A DNA stretch of 64,000 nucleotides from Aphelenchoides besseyi (taxonomy: Eukaryota; Nematoda; Chromadorea; Rhabditida; Aphelenchoididae), in contig JAMPIQ010000002.1 of NCBI GenBank assembly GCA_024699855.1, positions 930,001 to 994,000 of the forward strand, written 5' to 3'. Shown here one piece after another: positions 45,916 to 58,574 of this stretch. A program made the translations under genes and the position numbers. Under the pieces are notes generated by a model. It made no database searches. It was not told the DNA's origin and saw only the letters and a program-made list of their open reading frames with translations. Every line of letters begins with the position of its first letter. Position 1 is the stretch's first letter.

Positions 45916-48006
45916 GAACCGTCAGTCTGTTTGTAGTCAAAGAACGGCCGAAATGTATGCACATTTATTTTCGAATGATGAGCACTCTTCTTATAGAAAT
46001 TTGTGTTTGGTTGGTCGAAATGAACTAAACGTTGAGAACGAGAGAACAAGCGAACTTATGCTAATTCGCTTCCACTAAATTCGACTCAATCGACGAAACA
46101 TTTTACAGCTCGTCTGTGTGAAAGTTCGGTTGATATCGTCGTTTTCTGTGTCTATTACTAGAAGTGTTTGTTGTGTAACTGTCTTTTTGTAATTGTTTTG
46201 TTTGTGTTATGTAATCGCGTACGTGGTTCGGGCAACCGGACGAAAAAAGAAAAAGGAACAACTCTTCGCCAGTGGCGCGGCAAAGTTTTAAGAAGCCAAA
46301 ACCACTTTGTCCTGGCAAAACAAAGTGTAAACCCAGAAGCCAAAACCTTTTTGTCGTGGCAAAGCAAAAAGAATCTTTGAAGCCAACCCGAAGAGCAGAC
46401 CATTGGCACGGTTCTGTTCCCTTGAGAGCCAAACCGAACTTTTGAGAAACTACAAGAAATTACACAAGAAACTATTGTAAATCGAATTTTAGCAAAAAGC
46501 AAGATGCCAAAACGAAAATTGGAGTTGACGCCTGAAGAGCACAAAGAGCGAGATGAAGAGCGGAAGCGGAAGAACCGTGAACGCATGCGCAAAGTGCGTG
46601 CTGATCAAAAGGTTACTCGCGATGTAGTGTCGAGAGTTTCTACGTCTTCAACTATAGACATGTCTAATGAATTCGATCAAGACCTTACCGTGCCAATGCT
46701 TGAAAAACCCGCATCACAAACAACTTCAGACACTTCAAATCAACTGCAATTAATAAACAATGAGTCTGCTGATAAAACGGTGACCATTGAACAGGCTTTG
46801 GGACTGAAGTTTGAATCACATTGTCCATTAGATGAATTGTGTTATTCTGCTCTTACCAGTTGTCAATTGTTCGAGTTCCAACTGCCGGACATGGAAAACA
46901 AAACTGAATACGTTGACCAGCAGTCGATCACGTTTGCGTTGTTGAAATTGATTGCAGAAAGTGAGCTGCAAATCGGTTTGTTGTCACCAATTTATTGGAA
47001 CGAGCTTTGTCGTGAATCTGAGTCCGATCCAACTAAGTACTGCATTGTCAGGCCTCCTGTCGATCACCGTGTAAATAACTACCTGTTAATTCCAATCTTA
47101 TATGCTGCTCACTTTACGCTTTTGATCATGGAAAAGCGATCAAACATTCAAGTCTGCAAACTACATTACATGGATTCACTTGGAAATCCGATTCCTCAAC
47201 TTCTGAAGCCCTTGATCAATCAAATTCTGTGTCGAGTGTTTGCTCCTTGGACGGGATTAAGTGCGAATGCGTTCGTTTCCGAGAACACAATCAATCAAGG
47301 TGACCAACAAACAGACGGTTGGAACTGCGCGGCGTACGTGGTTTGTAATGCTCTCAGCTTCTTTAACAACATAAACGAGCATGATCATGGAGTGTACTTG
47401 AAGAAAACAGGCACATCCGGGTATTTGAAGCGTCTCGAATTGTACGGCATGTTGGCCCAACTGTTTGAATCGAACGAGTCAGACCATCAAAACATGGAAG
47501 TTGAAGTGTCGCAGTTGAGTATAAAGAAAAAACGATTGCAACAAAAACGAGCAAACACAGCAAACAAGCGCGGTCATGAAACCGAACAAGAGAAAACCGA
47601 TCGATTGACTAAAGACAAGTTGCAACATCAAAACTCACGTTCAAATGAATCAGACCAACAAAAAGCAGATCGTTTATTAGATCAAAGTAATCGCCAAAAG
47701 AATATTCGAATAGCAACAAAACAGAAACAAGTTCAGTTGAACGTCGCATCCAAACAAGCTGATGTCCCGGTTCATCGCTTAAGCAAGATGATCAGTGAAT
47801 GTCTTTGTGGTGCATTGCATTTCGAAGAAGAACGAGTTGGAAATAAACAGACATTCAACGACTGCTGCAATCATGGTAAAATTGATTTGCCTGACTTACC
47901 TGAATTGCCACAAGAATTGGATGATCTGTTCACTCTCTTTTCTAAAGCAGCCATCATTTATTGTCGATGTTCCCAATCTGTTGTAATTCTAAACGACTAT
48001 TCGTAG
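45916..48006 (+). mobile_element. Helitron copy 2, 5' fragment only
   Basis: Begins with the repeat shared with copy 1 and carries one intact reading frame from 46504. Similarity to copy 1 stops sharply after 'LPQELDDLFT' at about 47935, followed by unrelated codons and a stop at 48006. No Rep, helicase or 3' end is present. Confidence 0.7.
46504..48006 (+). pseudogene. Truncated Helitron transposase, C48-like protease part
   Basis: 500 codons without frameshift. The N-terminus 'MPKRKLELTPEEHKERDEER' matches copy 1. A linker with 'FESHCPLDELC' leads to the C48-like protease: His in 'AAHFTLLIME', Asp in 'LHYMDSLGN', Gln in 'QGDQQTDGWNC' and Cys. Then a charged region and 'CLCGALHFEEERVGNKQTF' follow. 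The last 24 residues after LDDLFT are not homologous. Loss of Rep and helicase makes it non-autonomous, yet the protease triad is complete, so a stand-alone protease could still be made. Confidence 0.75.
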
Positions 48007-48276
48007 TGAACACTAAAGAGCAACTCACGATGAGAATTTGTGAATACACATCAGTAAAGTCGTTTCTATCGACCATATGATGTAGCATTTCTTGCCAGTT
48101 GTTCTTAGATATCTCAATCAAATGAATTCATCAAATTTGCTCTATTGGATTTGCTTCTAGAACACATGATAGTCACATCGGCTTTTTCATCGACTTCTCA
48201 TTAAAACTGAACAATCAACAATATTTTTTATGTTAACACGACACTTTTTATCAAGACCACAAATTATTTAAGAAGT
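48007..48276. other. Spacer between Helitron copy 2 and the next minus-strand gene
   Basis: About 270 bp, AT-rich; no gene supported. Confidence 0.4.
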
Positions 48277-49063
48277 TTATTGTACAACGTTTGGAGATTC
48301 AAGAAGTGAGTCCCAATCATCATCATTGCTGGTGACTCTTGGTTTTACAGTGCAAAGAGGACAATACTTTAAATTACTGTGCAAGAGTTCATTAAAATAA
48401 AAGTCAGGTGTGTGGGGAACACAACGACTATGTTCGTTGTGCCACATAAGAAAAGACTTCATTTTCAAAAGATCAAACTCTTCATTGTTTTTGTTACAAT
48501 GTCTGGATTCAATGCCAGCCATCAAAGCGAGTTGCCGATCCAGATGACCGCAATCAGTGATGAACCCAAATTGATATTCGAATATCAATCTTAAGCGCAA
48601 TTCACTGATTAGAAGTTGGACATCCATATCGTAAAAATATGGGCCTTTTGCAACATGGTATTTGCTGCACTGCCCAATCGACAGCTGATGATGCTCGGCG
48701 CACAAAAGTCGCGATTTACGCTTCAGTCGTTCCCAAAAGTTAAATGGTCGACGGCCAGCTTCTTTGAAGTCCCGTTCGTTGAACTTAACAGGGGATAAAG
48801 TCGTCTTATCCAAGATGTTTGTGCACATCTGTCCATCGTTGTCTTCACGGTAGATGCAAATGCATTTTCCATCTGCAGTTTGCTTTCTAAAAAACGAAAT
48901 CGTAATTCCCAAAAAATTGAATATTGACTTACAACTTCATTCGCTTAACGAGCGTTGCGACATTGCAGTCAAAAATCTCTTTACGAAGCTTATCCGCAGC
49001 TTCGTACTCCCATCGCTTTTTGAAGTCGTGCTGTTGCGGCGTGTTGTTTTCGTCATTTTCCAT
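48277..49063 (-). CDS. Unknown Cys/His-rich protein
   Basis: Two exons (49063 to about 48935, about 48889-48277) with GTAAGTC donor and TTTTTTAG acceptor give about 245 residues. A further upstream exon is possible because an acceptor (TTATTCTAG) lies near 49108. The N-terminus is acidic ('MENDENNTPQQHDFKKRWEY'). Later come 'RRPFNFWERLKRKSRLLCAE' followed by HHQLSIGQC, then 'FITDCGHLDRQLALMAGIES', and a 'YCPLC' near the end. The Cys/His spacing suggests metal binding, but I cannot place it in a family. It sits between Helitron copies and could be captured or element-encoded. Confidence 0.5.
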
Positions 49064-51255
49064 TTCGATCAACCGTCGTTTTGAAGTTGTCGACTGGCTT
49101 TTGCTAGAATAAACATAATTAGTAAATTATCAAAACTCGTATAATAGTGCACGAAAGTTATAACGGTAATTCATTGATAGCAAATGAATTTAAAATGATC
49201 GCGAAACAGCAAAACCAATATCAAGATAACGAACGGAAAAGTTTGCAAATGGCTCAGAATGGTCTCTATAACTTGAATACCGCCTTCAGTAGTGATCGAT
49301 CAATCTTCACCTGAGGAAAGCTGTTCATGTCACTTGACTTATAGTCATCGCGCTAAACTGCGCGTCAGATTTTCAATTAAGCAGCATCTCCGGCGCATAT
49401 AGTATCGGTTACAAATAATGGTAGCGCCGAATAAGAAGTCTCAGAAAGATAGTTTCCGCGAGGGTTGTTACGGCAGGTAATGACCGGTCCGAAAATGATC
49501 TTCCTGGAAGGGAAAATTTGAAAAGCGGGTTGCTTGTTGGTCTCTCGAATCAAGTTTATTTTTACTTGTCCATTAGGTTCTATTCAACATGACGATATAA
49601 CTATAAATATTTAACTTTAACGAATCATCTTCTAATGCTTGCTGTAATGAAATGCATTGGAATGATTATTCGGTAAGTTTGATTACAGCAAGATACTGCA
49701 AAAGACTTTGCTGTTGGTTGAAAGACTTGTTCGCCGGAATGGGTGCTATCAACAAAAAACGAGCTGAACGTGGGGAATCGATCATATTTGTCTTCTGTCA
49801 AACAGTGCCGTTTACTGTTACATGTATGCACAAGTACGATATTAAGAAGATCCGAGTGCGAACAATATCAACGTTTTGATGGAAACTTGACGAATCGGTT
49901 AGTTTGATTGCCATTTCTGTATCGACAAAGTTGCCGATTATGATCCGGATTGCTAACCGTTCATTGATTGTTTCTCAACTCGTTTGTTTTTGTCAATAAA
50001 TTCTATACGTTGAGTTTGAAAATAGTCAGCAGTCTTTTATTTTCAGAACGATTGATTTGTGTGCATACTCTTCATGCAATAGTCATTGGTGTAGGATCTT
50101 TGGAAAATTGAGTTAACGTGCTACTGTAGGTTGAAACAATTCGTCGTCGTGCACACGGTAAAATGACTGTTAGAAGTCTTACACGGAATCGATGCACAAA
50201 AATGAGCGTACAAATCCCCTCACTAATAGGAGAAAGTTTGTCAGTTTGTCATCATGTCCCATTTGGCCCAGTATCTCAAGAACGAATAAAGCTTATCACG
50301 TAAAAAAAAATCAGTGAATGCGCACCATGAGAAATAGCTGATTTGATAAATATTTGTTGTAAATTTAATTAAAATTTATAAAGTTATTGAAATTTTACTA
50401 AAACCTAGAAAATATGTCCAAGCGCCCGTGGTGTAGAGGCAAAACGGTAGCATTGGATCAGGGGGACGCAGGTTCGATCCCGAGTCGCGTCATACAATTC
50501 TTTCTGTTGTTGGACGATAAACATTGACATCTGTAATGGCTACAATTAATCGATTTTTTTAATTTAACCTAATTTCTGCAATTTATTTTTCTATTCGTTC
50601 AAAATTTTGTTTAAATTTTGTCCAAAGGTCTTCTATTTGAATGTTTCTTAATCGATGTTATTTTTGCGCAATTTCTCTGACGTCTTTTCCGCCCGACAGT
50701 TGAACTGCTCACACAACAACCAGTTTCTACCAGTCCGTTTCGTCGGATCGGCTGACTAGCCAAACGGTTCAGTTTCTTTCAATCGAATGCCATCACTTCA
50801 GTTTGAAATGCAAATTACATACGATTATATAATTGAAACTGCTGTTAGAAGCAAACATAGTAATGAAAATATAATACGATATATGATGAAATCAATTGCT
50901 ATGAATGCGAAGAGTTTGATAATTCAAGAATGTTCAGTGATTACAAGCAAAACGTGACTGATCGACGCTAATACCAAATAACGAAATTAAACGTTGAATA
51001 ACAACCCTAATATTTTACTTGCGTTCGTGTAACTTGCGTGTCGTCTATATTTCGTTCGTGGCGCGAAAAACACTCAATTCATGTACTAATCTATATGCTT
51101 TCAGTACAACCAATTGAAAAAACGAAGAATGATACGTTTTGCGACGATCATCAAGGATAGAAGAAAGGTAAGTTTTAGCGCTTCCGAGCGCAAGATACTT
51201 CTTCCCATTTTGAAATGTGACAGTGCTGAGTTCTACTCCACTGTAAGACATAAAT
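49064..51255. other. Gene-poor stretch between Helitron copies 2 and 3
   Basis: AT-rich with a tRNA-like segment (50422-50492) and, near 50215-50260, a phrase resembling the 5' repeat area of copy 1 (CTCACTAATAGGAGAAAGTTTGTCAG). No coding region is supported. Confidence 0.4.
50422..50492 (+). tRNA. tRNA-like sequence, probably degenerate or a Pol III SINE head
   Basis: Has a good A box (TGGTGTAGAGG) and B box (GGTTCGATCCC) at proper spacing. The acceptor and T stems pair only partly and no clear anticodon arm forms, so a working tRNA is unlikely. Confidence 0.3.
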
Positions 51256-54200
51256 TTGGAGAGAAGAACTCTTGCGGGCTTCAACAGCCGATCGGTCTTA
51301 GTCAACCCCAAGAGTTGCACCTCGAAAACTGTAAGAACTTCTGTTTTTCAACAGTCATCGGTACCCCGCCCGGTACATCAGAGTTGCGTTGAGCCTCACA
51401 AAGGTTCCGCTTCTCAATACGATGGATCCGAGGCAAATGGTTTCAGGTTCGATTTGAACATTTATCGTCGATTACAAGGTGGAGGTAGAAAGAAACAAAC
51501 TAAACGAGGTCGACCTCGCAATACTAACTCAAATACCGAAACCAATAAAGGTAACCAAAGGAATGATGAAACTTTGAAAGAAGTAAGTAATCATAACAAA
51601 CGAAAACTAATCGACGAAATCTCAAATGAATTTGAAACCAACAGTTCGGGCCGAACAGAAAACCGAACAAACGAATCAAAACGCAAACACTGTATTGTTG
51701 ATGGAAGTTGATGAACTAAATAACGAAACTAACGAATTCGAACAAATTTTTGAAGCAATGGAAATTGAGAAAAACGTTGAGTTGATGAACGACAATCACA
51801 ACAATCATCACGCTCCATTGGTTCGACTACCATTAACTCCGAGAATTGTTATGGACACGCGATTTGAGACACACTGTCCAATTAGTAATTTTTCGTCAAT
51901 TCTTAACCAATACCTTACTATCTTTCCGAACTATTTTGAAGATATGAAAGACGAACACAACAAAATTGACGTTGAAATACTAACTTTGGCGCTGATGCGT
52001 CTGATTTCCACAGACAACACAGACTGATTTCGTTAATTTCACCTATTTACTTCGATACCGAGATTAACCAAATAGCTCGAAATGAAATCATGAAATACAT
52101 GGTTGTTCTGCCGCCAGTTATTCCGCAACAACAAAATGAAATGTTTCATATTGTAATTCCCATTTATCATGAAGTACATTTTACCGTTGCAATTGCGCAC
52201 GGTTATTACAATTCGAAGATAATTGACGTAGAATACATTGACTCATATCACAAAGCGCAGTGTAAATATTTCACTGAAGAAATCAAACGAATTGTTGAGA
52301 CGGTCTACAAACGAACAAACTTTATCTCTGAACGCGTTAAGCCAATTATCAAGTTTAGTAGCATGAGCACACAAACTGACCAGCAGCAATACGATGATTC
52401 ATCAAACTGTGCGGCCTTTGTGTTTTCTAACGTTAAGATGTGGCTTACACGTTCGACGACTAATGCATCAAATACGTTCATCAAACTTTCCGAATCGGGT
52501 TTGCAAAAAAGAAAACAACTCATTGAATTTCTTGACCCACTATTTACATACGGTCCGGAAACTGCAATCAATGAAGAAAACCAATTGGTCACAAATAACG
52601 ATTTTGAATTGTTTAATGAATACCAACCAATCACGACTAATCAAACTGTATCGTCTGTCGTTTCTAATGAAATCGAAAACAAAAAAAAACGATGTAATGC
52701 TGAACGTAAACGTGAAAGCCGAGTTGCCGAATCGCAATACAAACGTAGAAAACGATTGGCACAAGTAAGACAACATGCTATTAGCAAAAGAGGAAAGGAA
52801 ACTGCAGCCGAACGAAATGCACGTCAAATTCGAAACTCATTAAGTCAGATTGTTGTTCGTTTAAATGAAACTGATGATAAACGTAATACACGTCGAGCAA
52901 AAAATTCGTCAGTCACAATCACAACGACGCACAAACGAAACACCACGTACAAGCGCTCGTCGACGTATACAAAATTCGGTATCACAAACTCGCTTACGTA
53001 AATGTGAAAGGAATGAAAGTCGTAACAAACGAATTAGTCAACAAAAAAAAACGACAATTGAAAACTCGGCAACAAAAAAAAAACTGAAACGTTGTGAGCA
53101 TTTGCTGATTGAAAATACTGAGTTAATCGAAGAAGATTACTTGGGCCCGATGAGTATAGAATGCACCAATTGTAAAGCCAAACACTTTGCTGATGAAACC
53201 CGGTCAAAAGATGGAACTTTTGCAAATTGTTGTTCAAACGGTGCTTTTCTAATTAGTAATGATGTTTACCCAACAGAATTGCGTGAACTAATTACGGATA
53301 AGTACAAAGAATCAAAACATTTTAAAGAAAATATTCGTTCTTATAATAACGCTTTTCGCTTTGCATCTACGGTCACTGAAGAAGTTCGTCCGAGAGGATT
53401 GGGCCCTCAAGTGTATCGACAACACGGGGATTTATATCATTTAATCAATTTGTCAGCTTTACCACAGCAATCGAGTATGGAAACTTACGGTCAACGTTAC
53501 ATGATCGAAACGGACGCAGCCACAGGCATTCGCGTTGTTGAAACACCTAATTTGAACTCCGATCTTTTAACAAAAATTGACCTTATCTTACGAGCAAACA
53601 ATCACTTTTGTCAAGCTTATCAAATGTTAAAAGATCAAATGAAGAAGAAGAAAAAAGATTCGCTCAACAAAACAACACTGAAATCCGGACGTTAAAATTG
53701 TTATTTTCGATCAAAAGAAACACCGATCAACGTCGATTTAACATGCCACGAACTAACGAAGTAGCTGCAGTCTATGTAGAAGGGCCAAACGGGGAAATAC
53801 CGCCAGCGTACATTGTACTTAATCAAAAAGATGGAAGATTAAAGCAGTTAAGTCCCATCGACGAATCAACAGAAGCTTTGTTATTTCCCTTATTTTTCCC
53901 AATGGGTATTTCCAAATGGAATTCCGAAATGAAAGATAAAAACAATAAAACGGTTACACTGAGCAAATATGCAATGTACCAACTCTCGATTCGCGATGAC
54001 ACACCAAACAACTTCTCTGCGTTGAAATATGGTGGAAAATTGTTCCAAGAGTACATCGTGGGTACTTACATTCGTGTAGATTACTCGCGACTTCTGTACA
54101 TAAATTACCATGTAAACAAAAAAAAATCGCCATAAACTACGAAGACTTGAACGACTATTTGAGAGAGAAAAGGCTATTGAGAAAGGCGCAGAAGTTGGAA

Positions 54201-57057
54201 AAGTAATTGTTTTACCATCAAGTTACACTGGCAGCCCACGATACATGTCTGAAGCATATAACGATGCAATGAGTTTAGTCGCTCGTTTTGGCAAGCCAGA
54301 TCTATTCATCACATCAACGTGTAATCCAAAATGGCGCGAAATCACAGAGAATCTGTTGCCGGGTCAATTACCGTCTGATCGTCCAGAGTTAGTGGCACGT
54401 GTTTTCCGTTTGAAATACCGACGCATAATTGATGACATTAAAAATTCGCAACTTTTTGGCAAAGTCGATTGCTACGTCGGTACTATCGAATTTCAAAAAC
54501 GCGGATTGCCGCATGTACATCTTCTTTTCACACTCAATAAAATCACCAAATTAGACGATTGGAAAAAAATTGATAAGGTTATTCGTGCAGAAATACCCCT
54601 TCCAATTACAGAACCCAAACTTTACAAAACCGTAACAACCAATAACCTTCACTCCTGTTTTAAGCAAGTTAAAAGTACGAATAGAAAAATCTTCATGCCC
54701 TGTTGTTCTGAAGAAAATCAACGGTGTAATAAGAATTTTCCTTTTGCTTTTCAAGATCAAACCGAACACGGTAACGGAGGTAAAACAAAATACAGAAGAC
54801 GAGACAATGGTAACCAATTCCACACATTAGATGGTCAAATTTTAACGAATCAACACGTTGTTCCTTACTCACCACAACTTTCAATGCGTTACAACTGTCA
54901 CATAAACGTCGAGCATGTCGCCGATATTGAGGCCGTTAAATATTTACACAAGTACGTCTTTAAAGGACCGGACGTTGCTATGATTGAGAAAGAGTTTATA
55001 ACGGAAACTAACCAAAACAAAAAAGTTTTGCATTACGACGAAGTTGACACCTTTAAGAAATGCAGATACTTAAGCGCACCAGAATCCGTATGGCGTCTTT
55101 TCGGTTATGAAATCGTGATCAAGTCCTTAGCGGTTGAAAGACTCGATATCCACGAATTCAATCAACAAAAAGTGTATTTGGGAAGAGAAGCAACTGCCGA
55201 ACAAATGACAAAAGCAAAAGATAAGAAAATATCAAAACTTATGGCTTTCTTTGAGCTGAACAAAGAAAATGCAAAATTAAACTTGCCATCAAAAGACTTT
55301 CGGTATAACCTGCTGTATAGCGATGTTCCTGAACATTACGTTTGGCAAGCAAAAAACATGAAATGGTCGCCACGAGTAAATTCAACGTTAAGAACAACAG
55401 GCAGAATTTACACAATTTCTCCGAAAAACTCAGAGCTCTTCCACTTACGTTTACTACTTTTAAACATCGGTTCACCAAAAAGTTTCGAAGATTTACGAAG
55501 ATTGAGTGATGGCACAATCTGCCCAACTTTCAAATTAGCATGTTTAGGACTTGGATTAATCGAGGACGACAAGGAGTACTTTAACGCGATGCAAGAAGCC
55601 GTTTTGTTCAAAATGCCGTCAGCACTTCGATTCCTATTTGCTATGCTGCTAATTCACTGCCAACCAACAAATCCATTAGCAATTTACGACGAATTCAAAG
55701 AAGCTTTAGCTCAAGATTATATTTATCAGTATAAGAATGAGTCATTGGCGATAAAATTATCGTATAGAGAACTCTCCGATCTTTTACAAAGAAATGGCGT
55801 AGACTTTTCGAAATTTGATATGCCTGACGCTGAAGATGTTGATCCTACAACCTTACCAACAAATCCAAGTATACTTCTTCAACCTCAAGCAAATCAAAGT
55901 TTTGAATTAACACCCGTTGAATGTGAAAAGAAAGGAGAAGAAATGTATCAGCAACTAAACACTGAAAAAACGTAAAATTTTTGACGCAATTTACCAAGCA
56001 GTAATAACAAATCAACCTGATACATTTCCTAAAACTAATTGCTACTTCGTGGATGGGCCAGGTGGCACCGGTAAAACATTTCTGTACCGAGCATTGTATT
56101 ATGCATTGAAAGGTCAAAACAAAAAACAAAAAAATCAAGGCAATGGCATTTACAGGAATAGCAGCAAGTTTGCTTCCAAGAGGTCGAACGATTCATGACA
56201 CTTTTAAATTTGGATTGAATATTGACGACGACACCACATCAAACATTGAAAAGAAAACAAAACTGGCTAACGAACTTAAAGAGACTGATGTTTTTATTGG
56301 TGATGAAGCTTCGATGATATCCAAATACATGTTACAGGCGATCGATCGAACTCTGCGCGACTTAACTAATTTGCCAACGATTCCATTTGGCGGTAAAGTA
56401 ATTTTGCTGGGTGGAGATTTTCGGCAAACACTACCAATAAAAAAAGAAGAAGTTACGGCCGATCAAATGATTAGTCTTTGTTTGAAAGCAAGTCCTTTAT
56501 GGTTGAAATTTCAAAAATTCGCTTTGACCGAAAATCTCCGTGCCGGAGTTAATCAACACCAATTTGCCCAAGAAATTCTCGCAATAGGCGACGGCAGAAG
56601 CAATGATGTTAAAAGCACAATTGAAATCCCAGCTCAATGTCTTTTTAACGATGATCTGTTAACAGAGACATTTGAAAAGAACATTAACGATAACAATTTT
56701 AACATCATTATGAACCGCGCAATTCTTGCTACGACAAACATCGAAGTTGACCGTTTGAATGAAAAGGCTTTAAGCATGATCGAAGGGATTGAATCTCACT
56801 ACAGATCCGTCGATACGATTAGAGAAGCACACAACAATGCCAAACATAAATACATGACAGAGTTACTTCATAAAATTGATCCAAAAGGAGCACCGAAACA
56901 TCTTTTACGTCTCAAACGTAATTCAATCGTCATGCTATTAAGAAATCTCGATGTAAGCAATGGTTTGTGTAACGGAACGCGTTTACGTATATTGGAATGT
57001 AAAAGTTTCGTACTTAAATGTGCAGTTCTCAGTGGTGACGCTAAAGGTACTGAAATA

Positions 57058-57258
57058 CAGTGCTGGCCAAAAGTTTTGGGACAGCAGGTATCTAGAAATC
57101 CACTAGACCGTTTCACGTCTTTTTTTCGGTACAGATCCTGCGACCGAATTCTAACATTATTGCCGCAAAAAGTTTGCAAACAAGCGAGAAATTGAAAAAA
57201 TTTATGTGAACAGTCGAAAATTGCCTGGACAAAAGTTTTGGGACAGGGAAGAAAATCG
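57058..57258. repeat. Left terminal inverted repeat of the Tc1-like element
   Basis: About 201 bp, complementary to 58375-58574 with a few mismatches. Contains both copies of the putative transposase site. Confidence 0.9.
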
Positions 57259-57259
57259 T

Positions 57260-58284
57260 TCAAATTTGACCACCTTTTGCTTCGACCACCTCCAAGAGAC
57301 GTTTGTTCATACCGAGAAAGAGTTGCTTAATCGTTTCGGATTTGATTTTCTGCGTGGATCGTTTGATGGCGGCCAGAAGTTGAGCTTTTGTGTTGTACTG
57401 GCCTTTCTTGTAGATTACGTCTTCCATCAGCTTCCATACATTTTCAATCGGACTCAAATCGGGACTACGTGACGGCCAGTCAGCAGTGGTGATGTTCTGA
57501 TCGTGAAAGTAGGCGGAAACAACGTGGGCGGTATGAATTGGGGCGCGATCTTGTTGCCAAACCCACTTCTTGTTCTTCATTTCTTTCTTGGCCCATGGGA
57601 TAAACGTCGTTTTAAGGTCGGAGAGATAATCAGTCGCCTTGTACTTGCTCTTGCACTCCTAAAAGCAAAGACCGTGTTTATAAATTTTGAATAGATGGTC
57701 CAAAAAACTCACCGTAATCAAGAGTTTGCCGGTAGATGAAAATTGCACCAAGTATCATAACTGATCCGCCGCCCATTTGGCGTTTAATGCGCTCCAAATT
57801 AACATCCTCGGTTTCGTATGATCCAAAATTATCAGGGCCATCTAAACAAAATCGTTTCTCATCGGAGAAGATCCAAGTTGAAAAGTCCGTGCCAGCAATT
57901 AGGTGACGACGGGAAAAGTTAAGGCGATTTTGACGATGCGTCAAAGTCAACGGAAGTTTCTTTTTGATCAGATGATAGAAGATGTTGTCACGGTTTAACC
58001 ATCGTCGAATTGTTCGGCGGCTCACATCCAGCTCCAAATTTTCCTTGATGGTACGCGAAGTGACAAGGCGATTGGAGCGGAGTTCGGAGATCACATGACG
58101 TTTAATCCGACGGCGAAGGCGAGCAGTGTATTTTTTTTGGACGACCCATGGGCTTACGCGGTTGTTGTTTGATCACGCTCATGATTGTGTTCTTCGAATG
58201 TCCGAGTTTATTGGCAACTTCTCGATAGGACTTGAGACGGTCGTAGAGTTGACGGATCTTCGCAATTTCTTGGTCGGTCAACAT
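57260..58284 (-). pseudogene. Tc1-like transposase, one frameshift
   Basis: Starts 'MLTDQEIAKIRQLYDRLKSY' with helix-turn-helix and 'GRPKK', then the catalytic domain: Asp in 'TWIFSDEKRF', Asp in 'VWQQDRAPIH', and Glu in 'SPDLSPIENVWKL', a DD34E-type triad. A single intron (about 57660-57711, GTGAGTTTT...CTTTTAG) joins the two halves of the catalytic domain; C. elegans Tc1 also has an intron. A run of eight A (T at 58131-58138) after GRPKK shifts the frame; seven would restore it. The triad is intact. Cut-and-paste transposition is the family role. Confidence 0.85.
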
Positions 58285-58374
58285 TTTGGTAAAGCAAGAA
58301 AAATTGATGACTTTGCCAGTCAACACCAAGAAAAAATCAGGCCAAATTTCAATGTGAAGAAATGTAATTGCAAT

Positions 58375-58574
58375 CGATTTTCTTCCCTGTCCCAAAACTT
58401 TTGTCCAGGCAATTTTCGACTGTTCACACAATTTTTTTCAATTTCTCGCTTCTTTGCAAACTTTTTGCGGCAATAATGTTAGAATTCGGTCGCAGGATCT
58501 GTACCGAATAAAGACGCGAAACGGTCTAGTGGATTTCTAGATACCTGCTGTCCCAAAACTTTTGGCCAGCACTG
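58375..58574. repeat. Right terminal inverted repeat of the Tc1-like element
   Basis: About 200 bp, inverted match of 57058-57258. Confidence 0.9.

Larger units (their letters stand above)
57058..58574 (-). mobile_element. Tc1-like DNA transposon, 1,517 bp, inserted in Helitron copy 3
   Basis: Flanked by TA (57056-57057, 58575-58576). Ends CAGTGCTGGCCAAAAG match the Tc1 end type. Inverted repeats of about 200 bp (57058-57258 and 58375-58574) are nearly identical. Each repeat carries CAAAAGTTTTGGGACAG twice, at the outer end and about 160 bp further in, an IR/DR arrangement. It is complete in outline, so the insertion is recent. Confidence 0.93.

Noticed and set aside
49625..49879. Short open frames on both strands
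   Set aside because: No splice support, no homology pattern, AT-rich context.
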